DNA of 64,000 bases from positions 121,098,999 through 121,162,998 of the forward strand of contig JAKGHH010000001.1 of assembly GCA_022828595.1 (NCBI GenBank). The letters are read 5' to 3'. A model generated the notes under the pieces. That model was given only the letters and a program-made list of their open reading frames with translations. It did no database searches and was not told the DNA's origin. Shown in pieces: positions 47,498 through 60,870 of this stretch (positions within the stretch are counted from its first letter, which is position 1; every line of letters starts with the position of its first letter). Source of the DNA: Nelumbo lutea (taxonomy: Eukaryota; Streptophyta; Magnoliopsida; Proteales; Nelumbonaceae). Both the position numbers and the translations under genes were made by a program.

Positions 47498-48980
47498 AAA
47501 AAAAAATATTGTAAATATAAAATTGCCGCAAAGCACTAAGCACTAGCCGCTGTTAAAGGGGAAGGGACCCCAGATGATGGAGGAAGCTACGTGGAAAGCT
47601 TGGTTTTGTGAATTCAACAGGAAAAAGAAAAAGTAAAAAGGCACCTCGATCTTCAAGGATTTTCCTTCCCTGTTCCAGTTTTGGGGATTGGGCGTCTGAG
47701 GTTCATGGGGATAGAAAAGAACAAGGACATCCAGGAAACTACGTGGAAATAGCGCAGATATTGGGGAATGAATGGCTGTGGCTATGGCTATGGCCATTAC
47801 TCCAATACAGCATTCATGGGAAGAAATGAAAACCATCTGTACTCACTACTGTACATGTGTGGTTGGTTAGGTCTTGGTGATAAGATTTGAGGCCAACCGA
47901 AAATGAAAGACAGAAATGAATGGACATCAAACCAATTACAAACAGGAAACAATTTTCAGATCTCTTCGGAGCAACTTGGCGTCATTAGGGCCGTCAAAAT
48001 TGCTTAGCACTAGTGGCAAATTCTAAAAGAGAGGACGGTACTGAGTACAGAGTGTACCAGAGCTAGCGAAATTTTGGTGGAATTATCTCCATCTCCATGA
48101 CGGTAGCAACTCCTTGACCCACTCTTGCCTGCCAGCCGCGCGAACCCACCTGACTTCTCGAGGTTCAGGTCGATACGCTTCAACCTAATTAATAAGCAAG
48201 GTGGTTGATGGATCATACTCTGTCTGTGTGTAGAGCTACACTCCCAACATTACCATGTGGCTTCGGTGGCAACTTTTGACTCGATCTAAACCAGTCCCAA
48301 CCTGATTCCATCTGAAGGTAGAATTGGTTTGCTCTGTAACAGGGCTGTGAAGTTCAAAGCTTGACCCAGATCAAATTTAGGTTCAGTTCAGTTGGAACGA
48401 TGGAGGATATTTTAGAAACCGACCCAGCGGCCAGTGGCCATGAGCCACATCTTAATGTTTACTTGTAAGCGATCTATCCATATCCATAATAAGAACTGCG
48501 ATCAAAGTTAGCGTGAGGAATGGGGAAGAAGAAAGACTAGAGTAAATAAAGATTGAAAACAAGTTGGGATACTGACCAGTTTCATTAGCTTTATGCAAAG
48601 TATTTTTCAAATTCAAATTCCACACGAAATGGTTTCTATCAATTCTCTAGGGAATGGGAAGGGAGTGATCTGGGAGAAAAGGACTGGGCGGAGCCGTGAC
48701 AGTGAAGGGTGGGCGGTGCGGACACCGCATTTTGGTGGCTCCGCTTGAAGGGCATCTGTCTGTCACAGCTCCCACTTTCTACTACACCACACCAACAATT
48801 TTACCCTTTCCACTCTACACAGTCTGTTTTTTTTCTTTCAATCAAAGTATCAAACACAAAACATTCATTTAATCATGTTCGTAGTGGCACCGTGCCGGTA
48901 GGACCCGCTACGCTGTCCCACTCCGTACAATGTCCTTGACAGGACTGAACCCACTTTACACGACTTTGCACCGAACAATC
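47498..48980. other. Upstream intergenic region, no gene seen
   Basis: Short frames on both strands without recognised domains. The part from about 48690 onward is GC-richer and may hold distal promoter elements of the gene at 49129. Confidence 0.45.
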
Positions 48981-49128
48981 CTCCATAAATTCTCACCTCC
49001 ACCATCCCCTCCTCCATACTTTCATTGACTCCTCCATCGAAGAAGACCACTCTTCTTCTTCTTCTTCTGTTTTGCTGCTGGTTGCTGGTCAGTGGTTACC
49101 CATATGAGAGAAGGAACGAGGCGGGGAA
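48981..49128 (+). promoter_or_regulatory. Likely core promoter and 5' UTR of the small membrane-protein gene
   Basis: CCATAAATTC near 48983-48992 is the best TATA candidate. A (CTT)n pyrimidine tract at 49051-49069 fits a plant leader. An upstream ATG at 49104 (MREGTRRGNG...) opens in another frame and overlaps the true start. Motif-level inference only. Confidence 0.4.
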
Positions 49129-49656
49129 ATGGAGAATCAAGCTTTGACGCCACCCCATCATGTGGATGCATCTCGGCCGTCCCTGGGCTTCCCTCTCGGT
49201 ACAGCCCTCCTCTTGATCGTCATATTCTGCCTGAGTGGCGTCTTCTCCTGTTGCTACCACTGGGACAAGCTTCGATCCCTCCGTGGAGCTTTCTCGGAAG
49301 ACACCACCGATCCCGATACAGACACCGCTCAATCACCTTCCAAATCTGGACCTCCTTTCATGGTATGCCAGAGTACTTTACTCACTCTTTCTCTCTCTCT
49401 AGTTAGGCAGGTATTTTGCATTTACCTGTTGGGTTTTGGATTTTTCAACTGTTAATGTGATATTTTTCTCCTTTTGCCACTTTTCCATGTTGGGGTTTCA
49501 TATATTCGACAGAGTTCCGAACAGAAGCAAAATGAGAGCTTTCCAGTAGTAATGCCCGGCGATCAGATCCCAAAGTTTATAGCACTGCCTTGTCCGTGTG
49601 AGCCACCGCGAGAGGAGAAGATCGTGGTGGTTGTGGAGAAACCGCCTTCTATATAG
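49129..49656 (+). CDS. Small single-pass membrane protein, At5g65660-like (two exons)
   Basis: Exon 1 is 49129-49362 (78 codons, ending PPFM|GTATGCC) and exon 2 is 49513-49656 (TTCGACAG|AGTTCC, 47 codons plus TAG). Both junctions are in phase 0, with a 150-bp GT-AG intron. The 125-residue product has PPHHVDASRPSLGFPLGTAL near the start, then a hydrophobic span (about residues 22-41) leading to CCYHWDKLRSLR, an acidic Thr/Asp/Ser linker, and VVMPGDQIPKFIALPCPCEP near the C-terminus. This layout matches, from memory, the plant family annotated as hydroxyproline-rich glycoprotein At5g65660-like. That name is loose, as no Ser-Hyp repeats are seen. Function is unknown. Nothing is broken; this is the only complete gene in the window. 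Confidence 0.9.
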
Positions 49657-50541
49657 CAGTACCTCAATGTTAACGCAACGCAGGCGCAGGGGAGGTCATC
49701 TCATTTCATAATAAGGTGTATCATGTAGGCTACGGAGATTCAATTTAATTAACTATGTAAATGAATGCATTCATCCTCGATCTGTTCCAACAAAAAACAA
49801 AAACTGGGTGTTCATCATCACTTCTACACCAATTAATTAAATTGATGTAGATTCCACCTTGTAAAACCATTGTTTCTAAACCAATTTGTTATTTGTATCC
49901 TACCTCAACGAGAGGGAAAATGTAAGTTCTTTTCTGATATCTGATTGTAAAATGGATTAGAAATTTAAATCTAGAATCAGTCCTTGTCTTCTTTCCCTTC
50001 TTCCTTTCTAATTTGTTTTTTGATTGATCTTTCGCCTAGAAACAGAGAGTAGAGCTGGCAGGTGGCTACTGATTAATAACCATACAAATCAAACCCATAT
50101 CTCCGGCTATAATAGAAAGAAGATGGGTTCTTTTTATTCCAGGGAAATGGTATTTGCTATTGCTGGTAGAGCTGCACTGTTTGATCAAATAATGAAATCT
50201 TTCTGAATGATTTTTTCGGTAGATTCCAGAATGCTGGATTTGCCCACAGTACATGCAATGTATTCGGCAACAGATGAAGTTACGTTAATCCCAATCCAAT
50301 GGGTTCTCACCAGCCCCCAGTGTGAAATTTCCTTTACTTACTATCTACCTTACCCACGTCAAAACAAATAGTGGCACTCACAGAGTTTTTGATGGGCACG
50401 GCACTAGAAGAATGGAAAGGAACTCAAAGGAGGAAGGGACGAGAAGAGTGAAGAACGCATACTGTTTTTTGAGTCCTTTTGCAGCTCGCAGGGGATTCAG
50501 AATTAATAGGCGCAGCAAGAATTCGTTCTTTTGATCTCACT
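49657..50541. other. 3' flank of the small membrane-protein gene and spacer
   Basis: AATAAG-like signals follow the stop (CATAATAAGG, about 49708-49717) and could direct polyadenylation. No further gene seen. Confidence 0.4.
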
Positions 50542-50568
50542 GAGAGAGAGAGAGAGAGAGAGAGAGAG
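50542..50568. repeat. (GA)n microsatellite
   Basis: Thirteen uninterrupted GA dinucleotides. Confidence 0.9.
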
Positions 50569-53500
50569 CATGGAAAAATGATGACATTGTTTCCCTACTG
50601 TTCTTGGTTGTGTGGTAATGTTTTTGTTTTCATAATCACCCTAGAAAAAAACTTGCAACATGTTATTTTAATTTGTCTTGATAATCAAAAACACAAAAAC
50701 AAATTTGTTTTGTTCGAAAGAATTGATACATGTTTTTTAAAATCAAATTCATCAAAATAATGACTTCTAAAACAGAAACAAATATTATTATATTGGAGTA
50801 AAGATAATTCCCAGATGTAAATATGTTCTATAAACTAAAAACACAGAAATTCAAATTGTTTTCAAATCAGATGGTTATAATAAGAAAAACAATTCGCATT
50901 CACTTTGGAGAACACCCAATTTGTTTTCCATCTGTGTCTGTCACTCTCCTCTCTATGCATTCACTTATTGAAAATTCTTAAGCCTTTAATCCAGCTCGAT
51001 GATGAAGTTGTAAATTATTTTTAGTGTTTTGTGGTATCAGTGTGAGGTAACTTCTTACCTACCAATTGAATGTTGGATTATCCTCAAGAATAAAAAGGCA
51101 ATTGTCCAATATTGGCCCCAAATGTCATATCCTCCCTCGTACTTGTCACACTACTCTCTACTCTTGGGATTTTTATCATAACACCAAGCAACGAAACACC
51201 GAAATCTGAATTATATCCTTGGGGATGACAATGGAAGGAAGTGGGGCCCGTTTTTGCATGTCTTTGTCTCTGACCCCCGAACACATGTATCGCATCTTGT
51301 ACCCATTGAGGTTTGAAATCCTAACCCTATCCCCGTTTCTATGACGAATGATGATGCACAAATTAAAATTTGCCCCAACCATTCTTATTATTATTTTTTT
51401 AAGAAAAGCATATTATCCATTGGAGAATTTTTGGAGTTAGACTCCAAATGGGATGGAAGAATACCACCCCTATCCAATCCACACCTCAAAGATTTGGGTT
51501 TCCCCAAAACCCACCTCGAACCCGATAAGCATAACTTCACAGGCTTTTACACCCACTGATGGTCGACTTAGAATCAAATCCTGCTGACAATACAGATAAG
51601 TTGTTCCCACAGACATTATGGCTGTGCATTGGAAATATCTCCCTTTTTCATTCACACAGGAACTACATTTTTGCTACAAGTGAAGATATGTACAATGGAC
51701 TACAAAACCAATAAAAATGAAGAAGGTGGTGTATGGATGACCAGCGATATTCACTCTTAATTGGTTAGTAGCTCATTTTACACGCCTTAATTTGTTTGCA
51801 GCATCACAGGAATCATCCTCACAGGATCAGATTATAGGGCCCATCGAGTTCTGGGTCCCTCCCAAACCCAATTCCCAAATGGGTAATTTGGATATCATCA
51901 TCATCAAAAGAAATAATGAACAGCTAGATACCATACTGTTTTGAATTGTATTTCCATCACTGGGGTGGCTTTCGTTTAATTGGAGCATCTCATCTGCTTT
52001 CAGAAAAAAAAAAAAAAAAAAAAAAGCCAAGGCATATGAGGCCCAAAAGCCGCAATCCACGCTTTATGGGTACCCTGGCCCAAGAACCAATCTTGAGTAC
52101 TTTTCTTAGTATCATGGATTGGCGACGAGACGACGACGACTACACTTGAGCCTGCACATGTTGGTTAATAATCGTCACGCCCACATCATCGATCCCTATC
52201 CCTATCCTCTGTTTCAGGCATTAGGCCCCAGCCCACGAGCCAACCCATTCTGCGATCTGCCGGGTTGGAACAGCTTGCAATTTGAATGTGTTCTGAATCG
52301 AGACAACAAAATCAACCCAACAAATGGCCAAATGGGCATATTTTCTTACATCACCATACAATCAAAACAAGCAGAAAAAAAAAAACCCAGGATCCAGGTC
52401 CTGGTTTTCGTTTATGGTTGTTGTTCTCATGGAGACCCAAGTGCAAATATCGGCAAAACTTTCATCTCAATGCAACATTTTTTCCATTCTGCTCACCAAC
52501 CAATACCTTCAATATTCCTCCTAGTTTCGCTCCAAGAAAATAAGCAACTAGTACTTAGTCAATTACATGATTCCCACCACCCCACCACTCCGTAAAGCAT
52601 CTCTCTGTACTCCTATAGACTACGGTGTGCAGTAGTATCTTTGCACTTGATGTCCTAGAAGAAACAGTGACACAGCCAAGCACAATTGGCCTACCACCTA
52701 ATTAATTTCGCTCTCAACAGACAACAGCACTGCTGCTCTGTGTTCCAAATCGTTTCTTTTAATTTGTATATTTCAGGAACTAGAGATGTATTATATGCAG
52801 CTAGAGCTGGGTCCTTTGAATTGATTTGTTGCGTCGTCACTTAGACTAAAATATTGGGTGGTTGAAAGTTTCTGTGAACATACAGTGCACAAGAAGAAGG
52901 AAGGCCAAGCCTTACGAGTGAGTACGAGGGCTTCCTACCGAATCACATGGCGCTTATAGTGTTGGCTGTGGGGCGCGGCTGGCTAATGACAACCAGACAA
53001 AGGTGCTTTTGAGAATGGGAGAGATGTAGTTGGATTCACAGTGGGCTTATCTCAATAGTTGAATGACGTAACGTCTTGTTTCTAGAAACAAAATTACTAG
53101 CTAGCTAGCTACTTCAATTTCATATATAATGACCAAGCTAGTTTTGAATACTAATCAATCCATAGGATTATTGGGTGGGTTAGCTAGCTAGAGCCATCTT
53201 CCTTCGATCACCAATGAGTTACTACCACTTGGGAAAAGCAGAAAAAGATCAATACCAAAAGAATATGATTGCTGGGATGAGCTCCAACATCTTCGAAAAA
53301 GTTGAGAAAAGAAAAGAAAATGAAACGGAATAGGAGAGATATAAGCTTTCTTTTGAGAATCAATAGGCACACAGGTTGTTGACATGTTCAAATAGTGTGA
53401 TGATGAAAACTACTAAAGATAATGGGTTTGCCGTTTGCATTAAATTTATTGACAACCATGAACCAGCTTGGGAAATAACTTTATATCATGTATCTCTAGC

Positions 53501-55039
53501 TATCACCAACTATATCCCAATGTTGTTGCAGAACTTTTGATATCATTTCTTCCTTTTATAAATCTTCTGTTTGGATCCCAGTGAAAAGGAAAGGAAATCA
53601 TTTTATAGTTTTTCATATATATGACTTGACTCTTAATTCAGATTAATTAAGAAGCCAATTAAACAACTATTGGCAGCCCTTCATTACTAGAGAATCCATG
53701 GTCTCATGAAATTTAATAATTAATGGAGACCCCATGAGAAGATACGTTGCTACAGTTTCGTGGTGTGTCACCACTTGAAGTTGCTGCTTAATCCTGCTGC
53801 ATCTCTCTCTCTCTGTCTCTGTCATTAGAGCATGTTAGAAATGAGAACAGTTGAAGTATTTGGTGTGAATAGCTAGATTGTTGTGGATGGTGTGGGGGCG
53901 TGGGAGAATAAAAGGATGAAAGAGTGATAAGTACTAGTTCCGTGATGGGGGGGTTGTAGTGGAAATCCTAGTAAAAAGCTGAATGTTGGGTACGCGTACT
54001 AGACATGAAAACACTAGTGGAGTAGTATATTCTTTACTCCTTTTCTTTCTCGGTCTCATTGCGGTGGAAATGGAATGAAAGTGCCTCCTGTAACATCAAT
54101 ATTCAATACTATGAAATTGAAAAGAGTAAATTCCACTAACATAGAATAATAATGAACCTGTCTACCCTTTACACATTTATTATTGTTTAACGGAACGGGC
54201 TCTGATTTATGATTTTTTTTTTTTTTTTTTTTTTTTTGTTTCTAAGATGAAGAGTTAGTTACTCAATCATGGACTCATGGTGTGAAGAGGATACAAGGCC
54301 CCATCTATTCTGGTGTCATTTAATTAAGATTTAATTTTTTTATTAAGATAATGGACCAATGCCAAGCTGATGGGCCTATTTCTAGGGTTTAATTAATGTT
54401 AGAGAATAAAAACCTATTCATCGATCGATCTGATCAGAACAGTTCTTTAAGATGGTATAATGTTTCATAGTTGGTTGACTGATTCGAAAAGAAGCTTTAT
54501 ATAGTATACCAAATGCCACACAAGTTGATATTAATATGAACCCCTTTCCAGTGCAAATTAAATAAAAGAAACGAGGCAGCTAGATTACATTTCTGTTTCT
54601 AACAGAAAACATCCAGAGGGGTAGTACAGGCCCAAATTAAAGATTTTCTAGCTCGATATCACATTAGCGTCCCATATGTATATCTCAGCGTAAATTGGGA
54701 ATATCTCCCATACTTGTCACTAGCAAATGTTTTCAATACACGGTTGGGATGTGTTGTGCCCCACATATGTGAATTCTTCTAGCTTACAACTCTCAATTAA
54801 AGGAAAATATAAACAGATCCAGGATCATGCCTAAAATATGTTTGAAGAACTGGGTAAAAGGAAATCTACTGTCCAACAAATTTAAATATGTGCAAATGAT
54901 ATTTTGGATGGACCAGGGCCTCAATCACTTCTTATTTATGCATTGAATGATGGTCCTAATGTCACCTTCCAATGGTAATGAAGAATTAACCACAGACAAG
55001 GCTTCCATGGTCGCACAAGTTACAGCACAAACCTATAGG
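50569..55039. other. Intergenic, no gene seen
   Basis: The longest frame, 52119-52595 (158 codons), starts in an arginine-rich artefact of GACGACGAC text and has no domain. An A run of 22 lies at 52004-52025 and a T run of 25 at 54213-54237. Single arms of the foldback MITE family lie at 51598-51645 and 54690-54715. Confidence 0.5.
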
Positions 55040-55040
55040 C

Positions 55041-55153
55041 TCAGTTCGGAAAGAGTACAAATGCAAATATGTACAGCGTAAAAACGTACAAAATAATACA
55101 AAATATAAGATTTTGCACTCTACATATTTGCATTTATATTCCTTCCAAACTCA
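55041..55153. mobile_element. MITE, GGCTCAGTT(T/C)GGAA family, complete copy
   Basis: The left end GGCTCAGTTCGGAAAGAGTA, then CAAATGCAAATATGTA, matches the inverse of the right end TACATATTTGCATTTATATT, then CCTTCCAAACTCAGCC. ATA flanks both sides, perhaps a 3-bp duplication. The end sequence resembles PIF/Harbinger MITEs. The superfamily is uncertain. Confidence 0.65.
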
Positions 55154-57359
55154 GCCATAGTGTTTCTTGCACCTAGCTGATTGAGGCTTCACTATCTCCT
55201 TTGACTGCTGCATCAGAATTGACTATTTAGCCACACAAAAGAGGTTTCCATTTGACGCACAAAGAAGATTTTTCAGAGATTAAGGACACATTTGAATTGC
55301 AGTTGGAAGCTGAATTCCTTTGAAATTGGATTCAGAATGGTATATTTCTATAGTCTGTTTCGTTCATACAAGAATTGGAATGGAAATTAGAATAAACTGA
55401 AATAGGATTTCATTCTCAATAAAGGCGGAGGGAATAACCATTCACTCAATTAGAGGAATGACATTTCAACAGAAATGCAAATGAGATTATGATTCTACTC
55501 AACCAAACAGTTGGGTCATTCTGATTTGGACTCCAGACCCATATTCCCATTAACCAAATGGGTCATAGCAGCAGTACATATTGGTGATCACTCCTAACTT
55601 TCTTCAAAACAAGAGCTGGGCAAGGATTGGTGTAATTTGAAATTACTATACTTCTTATAAGTCATAACTCAAATATTCTAAGCTCAGCCTTGAGTGACAA
55701 ATGGGCAAGACATGAATAACATGGCAATGCCCTAGGAATAATAGAGCGTTTCAGAGATACATCCCCCTTCTTGTGGGAAGTCTCTGAGCTGATTTCAGGC
55801 TTCATCTAATTAACCCAATATCCCGCCGGTTAATTAATTTGGTTCCAAAGCAATCCACATTGATGAAATGGATGCCATCTCCATATTTATTGTTTGGAGC
55901 ACATTTAAGCATTGTTTATTGAAGAAGGAATTTCTATGATGCATGACTACTATTTTATAGTATTATTCCTTCCTAACTTCTTACGCTCATGGATCTCTTT
56001 ATTTCCTTGTGGACCATACCCCACATACTCCAAGGACAAGAGAAAACCGTAATACGGAATGTTAAATCTAGATGGGATTTTTCCGAAATCAATACCTAGT
56101 TTCAAATATGTCATAATACTGAGAAGGAAAGTTAATTTGTGCCTGTGTAATCAATGGATGAACATATCTCTGCGTATCTTTCTCTCTCTCTTTCTGTGTA
56201 CCGACATTGGATGATGCTGTGATCTTTGGTTCTTTGCTTGTTGGCCTAATTTTTAGTTTTCCCCATGCTTTTCCCTACTTTTCAGTATTCTCTCCATTTG
56301 TCCATTTCGTATAGAATATAGATAGATAGTAAAAAATGTAGGAAGAAGACAAATGATGCTTTAGGTAACCATCGGAAAGAAATGAATAGAAACCTCTTAC
56401 TTTTTCCAAGTTACGTAGTGCATCTCCTTTTCAACTAATTTCAAACAAAACAACCTTGCTAAACCACTTTCCGTTATAATTAACATTGGTTCATAGTAAC
56501 ATTCATCCAAACAGCTAGACCACATCCTGATTTCCATTCTAGAGTGTAAAACATTCAATCATATTCAATGTGTTAAACAATCCAAGTGCTGTTTGCTTGA
56601 ACTTGGACCTTCAGCATCTGGGAATCCCCCCCTTTCTTTTTGACAAATCTCTGGATCCTAGCTACCAACTTTTATGACGGAGACGTCCTTCATTGTTGCA
56701 ATAAGGGTATCATCTGCTTTATTAATCGAATGTGCAAGATAGCTCAATTGGTGGCTTCTGGGCACATAGCTAAGCTTCAAATTGGGCGGAGAGGGATGGA
56801 TTTTTAGAATCATTCCAGACCCAACCATAAGACATTGCCCCAGCCCAGCCTAAGGCCACCGCAATCTTTCATTCCTCACCCCAACTAGTTAAAAATTGGG
56901 GGTGGAACAAAGAAATTGATCGAGAGCTGGAGGTAGAAAATCACGTTAGCTTATGAGCTGGAGGACTCTTTTAAGACGAGATTTTGAATATGACATGTGT
57001 AGCAGTTCAGTACTAATGTATCTTGTGAGTGAATTCTACTCAATGAATATGAAATCTATCTGAAGTGGAATGGGGTATCTAGTGGGGCATCCATTTGCTA
57101 CAATTTCAATCATAAAGATGTACAAGGATTATGTTCAACTTTTCAGGTCCAAGATGAAGCCAAAAAATCCAAGCCCACTCTGTGCAGAAGGTCTGCCCAA
57201 GTTACACTCTTAAATAGGGGTGGCAATTTAGCAGGCCAACGATATAGAGCGGATCTCCTACCCACATGACATTATAGCTGTACATCGGAAACATTTATTT
57301 ATGAATGGTAACATGTAAATACAAAAGATATTCTCATATAGGGGGTATCTTTTTTTTTG
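55154..57359. other. Intergenic, no gene seen
   Basis: A hAT- or Tourist-like repeat may cover 55285-55560. A single foldback-MITE arm lies at 57246-57290. No coding signal. Confidence 0.5.
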
Positions 57360-57379
57360 GATTTTGAGAGGGAGGCAAG

Positions 57380-57755
57380 TTGGTCAATGGAATTTTGGTT
57401 CCCATTGACCAAGAATTCCATGTCCTTTTATCAGATTAATGTGGGGATCAGGGAAAGTTTATCTTCCTGGGTATCACTTACCGTATCACTTACCCGGGTA
57501 AGTGATACCCATCTCATAGGTGGGTAAATAACTTTCTCACATGGAGAGAAAGTTTCCAACAAATTGAATGGGACAAAAATGCCATTTTTAATAATGGATT
57601 TTTATGGCTAGAATTGTCATTTCCTTTTTTTACTTGAAAAATAAAAAAACATGGGTAAACACACTTACCTGAGTAAATGTTTCCCAACTTACCAAGGTAA
57701 TTGCATTTACCCAGATAAATAATTTATCGAAAAACGAACGAGACCATAGTGTGAC
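57380..57755. repeat. Palindrome-rich MITE-like region
   Basis: TTGGTCAATGG (57380-57390) and CCATTGACCAA (57402-57412) form an 11-bp perfect stem. 57483-57508 is a 26-bp perfect palindrome centred on CCCGGG. The right end to 57755 is the inverse of the MITE end at 26529-26650. Confidence 0.55.
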
Positions 57756-57962
57756 ATGAGTAGGTGTGGTAGGAGAACCGAACACCCAAGGATATACCCA
57801 AAAACTTGGTAAGTAGGTATGAGAGGTATGAAAATGATCAGAGAGAGAGAGAGATAGAGAGAGAAGGTATGACTTATGAGGTGGCCACTGGGCATCACTC
57901 CCATGATAGAGGCGCAGGATCAAACCTTTAGAACTATAGGCCCTTCGTGGTATGAGTGACTA

Positions 57963-58166
57963 AGGGTGTCAATTGGACCAGGATTTGTCCAATCCAATCC
58001 AATATGATTCTATTACAGATGGGCCAGGTCCAATCTAATCCAATAAACTCTTTGGACTATTAAGTTTGAATTGGTCCAATTCAATGTCTTATTGATATGT
58101 CCAATCCTTCCAAACTAATTTTTATTTAAACAGATTCAACCCAAAACTGGTCCATTGACACCCCTC
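57963..58166. mobile_element. MITE, GGGTGTCAATTGGACC family, single copy
   Basis: It starts GGGTGTCAATTGGACCAG and ends CTGGTCCATTGACACCCC, giving inverted ends of about 18 bp. Interior text such as ATTACAGATGGGCCAGGTCC and AATTGGTCCAATTCAATGTC recurs in the copies at 60-62 kb. Confidence 0.7.
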
Positions 58167-59813
58167 GGTATGCCGATGGACCACGGATCCACCCTGTTTT
58201 GTCTCCTGTGTCACTACTATCTGGCTAACCTAGCAACCTGATCGTTTAGAGACTCAAAACCATAAGGTAACCGGACTAACTTAGTAGTGTGACTACTTAG
58301 AGACCGAGACCAAAACCATAAGCTATAAGAGGTATTTGGCTCACTTAGGCCTAACATATTGGGCCCGGGCTGGATCCAAGACAGTCCAGCCGGTAGGCCT
58401 GAAAACCAGCTTAATTTATGGACTAAAAAAATTACTTATTTGTATAATTATATACATCTTCCAGAGGCAAAATTGCTTTGCAGACTTTTTTCTTACGGTT
58501 CCTGGAATGATTGAAAAAGAAAATAATTTTTTATCTGAAGCAACTTTTTTATGTGATGTGATGCCTTAAATTAATTCGGAATCTTCATTTGTACTTTTCT
58601 TTGCCATAGTACTTTTCTTAACACAAGCCCATCTCAGCCTCAGCCTCGAAATGCTATGTTTAATTCCACTATTAAAATTACTACGTTTCTTTACTCAGTA
58701 TACTTCAATTTACACTTTATATAATATAATAACTATTTCTAATATGTAAGTGATCAACCAACAATCAGTTTAGGACTTGATGGGCTCGATTTTTGCAATT
58801 TGGGCGGGCTCAATCCGAGGTCTAACCCACAAATTTACTGGGCTTACATGTTTTATCTTCAAATTGGACCTGAGCCCAAAAGTTTTGAGCATATTTATTT
58901 TTCTGGCTATGCCCGGGTCTAGCACTTACGTAATCCAAATCTGGTCCAATCTTATCCCAATCCAATTAAATATATACTTATATATATATATATATTATAT
59001 TCACATGAATACATATATCATATACATTTACTGGTCTAATTGACCAATCTGAGCCCATACCAGGGGCCCAAGCTCAGTCAAAGTGTATCAAATTTTAATG
59101 CAAACTATACTCTGATTTAACAAATCAATCTTGACTTCGGGCTCGGGCCTGAAGCCCAATTCTTAGGGTTGTGCTTGGAGTGAGCTTAAACCCATCTCAG
59201 CCCAATTCTAATAGTAGGAAATGTAAAAACTCTTACAACCTTAGGAATCTGTCTACCAGAATGAAGCAATCTGTCTGGTTTATACTGGTACTACTACCCA
59301 ATAAACGTAAAATCACTCCTGAATGCATACTGAGAAGCCCCAGACTCTCTTCTGAAGTGTTGCAATGGATCATGCCAAACAGTTCTCTTGAATCCACTGA
59401 TTCTGAAGCATGTTATCAACGTTTCCTTTGTTGAGAAGTACAGTTTCATTGCAAGGGGGAGCCCATATATGCTTTTCTGCAAAACACATTATTACTCCAC
59501 GAGAGAGAAGTAGAAGACAAAAAAGGATTGTCATATAAAGAAATTCATCATGCTTAAAGTGGTCAGGAATATTCTTCCGATGCAGGTAAATGATGGTATG
59601 AGCAATAATGACTATGAGACTATGTTGATGAAGATGATGATGAGTTTGATGAAGATGACGAAGGGATGATGAGCTTTAACTAACTTTTGTTGTTTTTATC
59701 CATCAAGGAACCTTTTTAAAGTGTTTTTTGAGTGAAATAATCTCCGGTCTCTCAATAGAAGTGTTTTTGGGTAGAACTCATTCATGGTTTAATCATCCCT
59801 TTTCTGCTTGTAC
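58167..59813. other. Intergenic, no gene seen
   Basis: A TATATA tract at 58977-58997 and a (GATGAA)-like run at 59628-59670. No credible gene. Confidence 0.5.
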
Positions 59814-60208
59814 CTACTGGTGCCAATGGACTGGTTTTGGGTTGGAATACATCCATATCAAAATCAGTTTGGGCGGATTGAATAGACTAATGAGACATAC
59901 TGAATCAATTTGGTTTGGATTGGATCTGGTCCATCTGTAATGAATTTATATTAGATCAGGTGGATTGAACCAATATTTGATCCATTAATAAAAAATGATA
60001 ATACAGGTGTCAATGGACCAGTTTTGGGTTAGAAACAATCTAAATTGAAACCAATTTTTAACATATTAGAAAGTCCAAACATTTAATTAGACTGGTCCAA
60101 AATGGTATAGAATATTCTTCGGATTGGATTAGACCTGGTTCATCTATAATGGACCCATATTGCACAGGATCGGATTGGACCAAATCCAATCCAATTGACA
60201 CCCCTACT
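59814..60208. mobile_element. Head-to-tail pair of GGGTGTCAATTGG-family MITEs, reverse orientation
   Basis: Copy 1 starts near 59818 (GGTGCCAATGGACTGGTTTT). Copy 2 is 60005-60206, from GGTGTCAATGGACCAGTTTT to CCAATCCAATTGACACCCCT. Both are inverse to the copy at 57963. Confidence 0.65.
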
Positions 60209-60629
60209 AGTACCTGGGATTTTGATCAAAGTCATTAGTCTTACAATTCTTGCTTATGGCGAATCAATTACTTCACTAAAGTTTAAAAATGTAAGGCTTT
60301 TTGCAGTTTTGATTCTATATGAAGTGAAAGAAGTAAGATACAAAAGAATATAATAACATTTTAACATTTGGGTTCACAGTTTGTCCTCACTTTGTCCTTT
60401 TAACTTTATATGGGCTGACAAGCATGAGAACCGGGGGTTTAAGTCTAAGAACAGTCACTTTGTTGGAAAGAATGCCAAAGGTTAGGTCAGTATCCAATAC
60501 ACCCTTTCCAATACCCCAGATAGCTGGGAGCTTGGGACCAAGTCTGAGACTGTATTTGGCATTTTTTTATTTTAAGGACTTGTCTTCTTTTTACTGTTAA
60601 AATGTTCTTATAAATATTGAGTTTTTAAC

Positions 60630-60870
60630 CAAGGTTCAAAGTATCGATACAGGCTGATACACCGGTAGAACATATCGGCCTGTATTGATGCTTTTTTTTT
60701 ATGTTTTATTTATTTTTTTTAAACCAGTTCAGAGGGGTCAGTTTAAGTCCCGGCTATCTTCTGAACCATGGTCTGACCTGATACAACCCTTGTAGTGGCA
60801 TATCAGGAAGCCATTGGCACGATACATATCGGCCGACACAGGCCGATACGTGTCGATACTTTGAACCTTG
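60630..60870. mobile_element. hAT-type MITE with exact 8-bp target duplication
   Basis: Terminal inverted repeats of 21 bp (60630-60650 and 60850-60870) match at 20 positions and start CAAGGTTCAAAGTATCGA. The flanks are TTTTTAAC on both sides (60622-60629 and 60871-60878). Eight-base duplications are the mark of hAT transposition. There is no transposase inside, so it depends on an autonomous relative. The minus-strand open frame crossing it is incidental. Confidence 0.88.

Noticed and set aside
49474..49512. In-frame extension upstream of exon 2 of the small membrane-protein gene
   Set aside because: It is intron sequence; the acceptor at 49511-49512 restores the family sequence in phase with exon 1.
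52119..52595. 158-codon plus-strand frame
   Set aside because: No recognisable domain, starts in a GAC-repeat artefact (MATRRRRLH), overlapping frames are equally open, no splice or promoter context.
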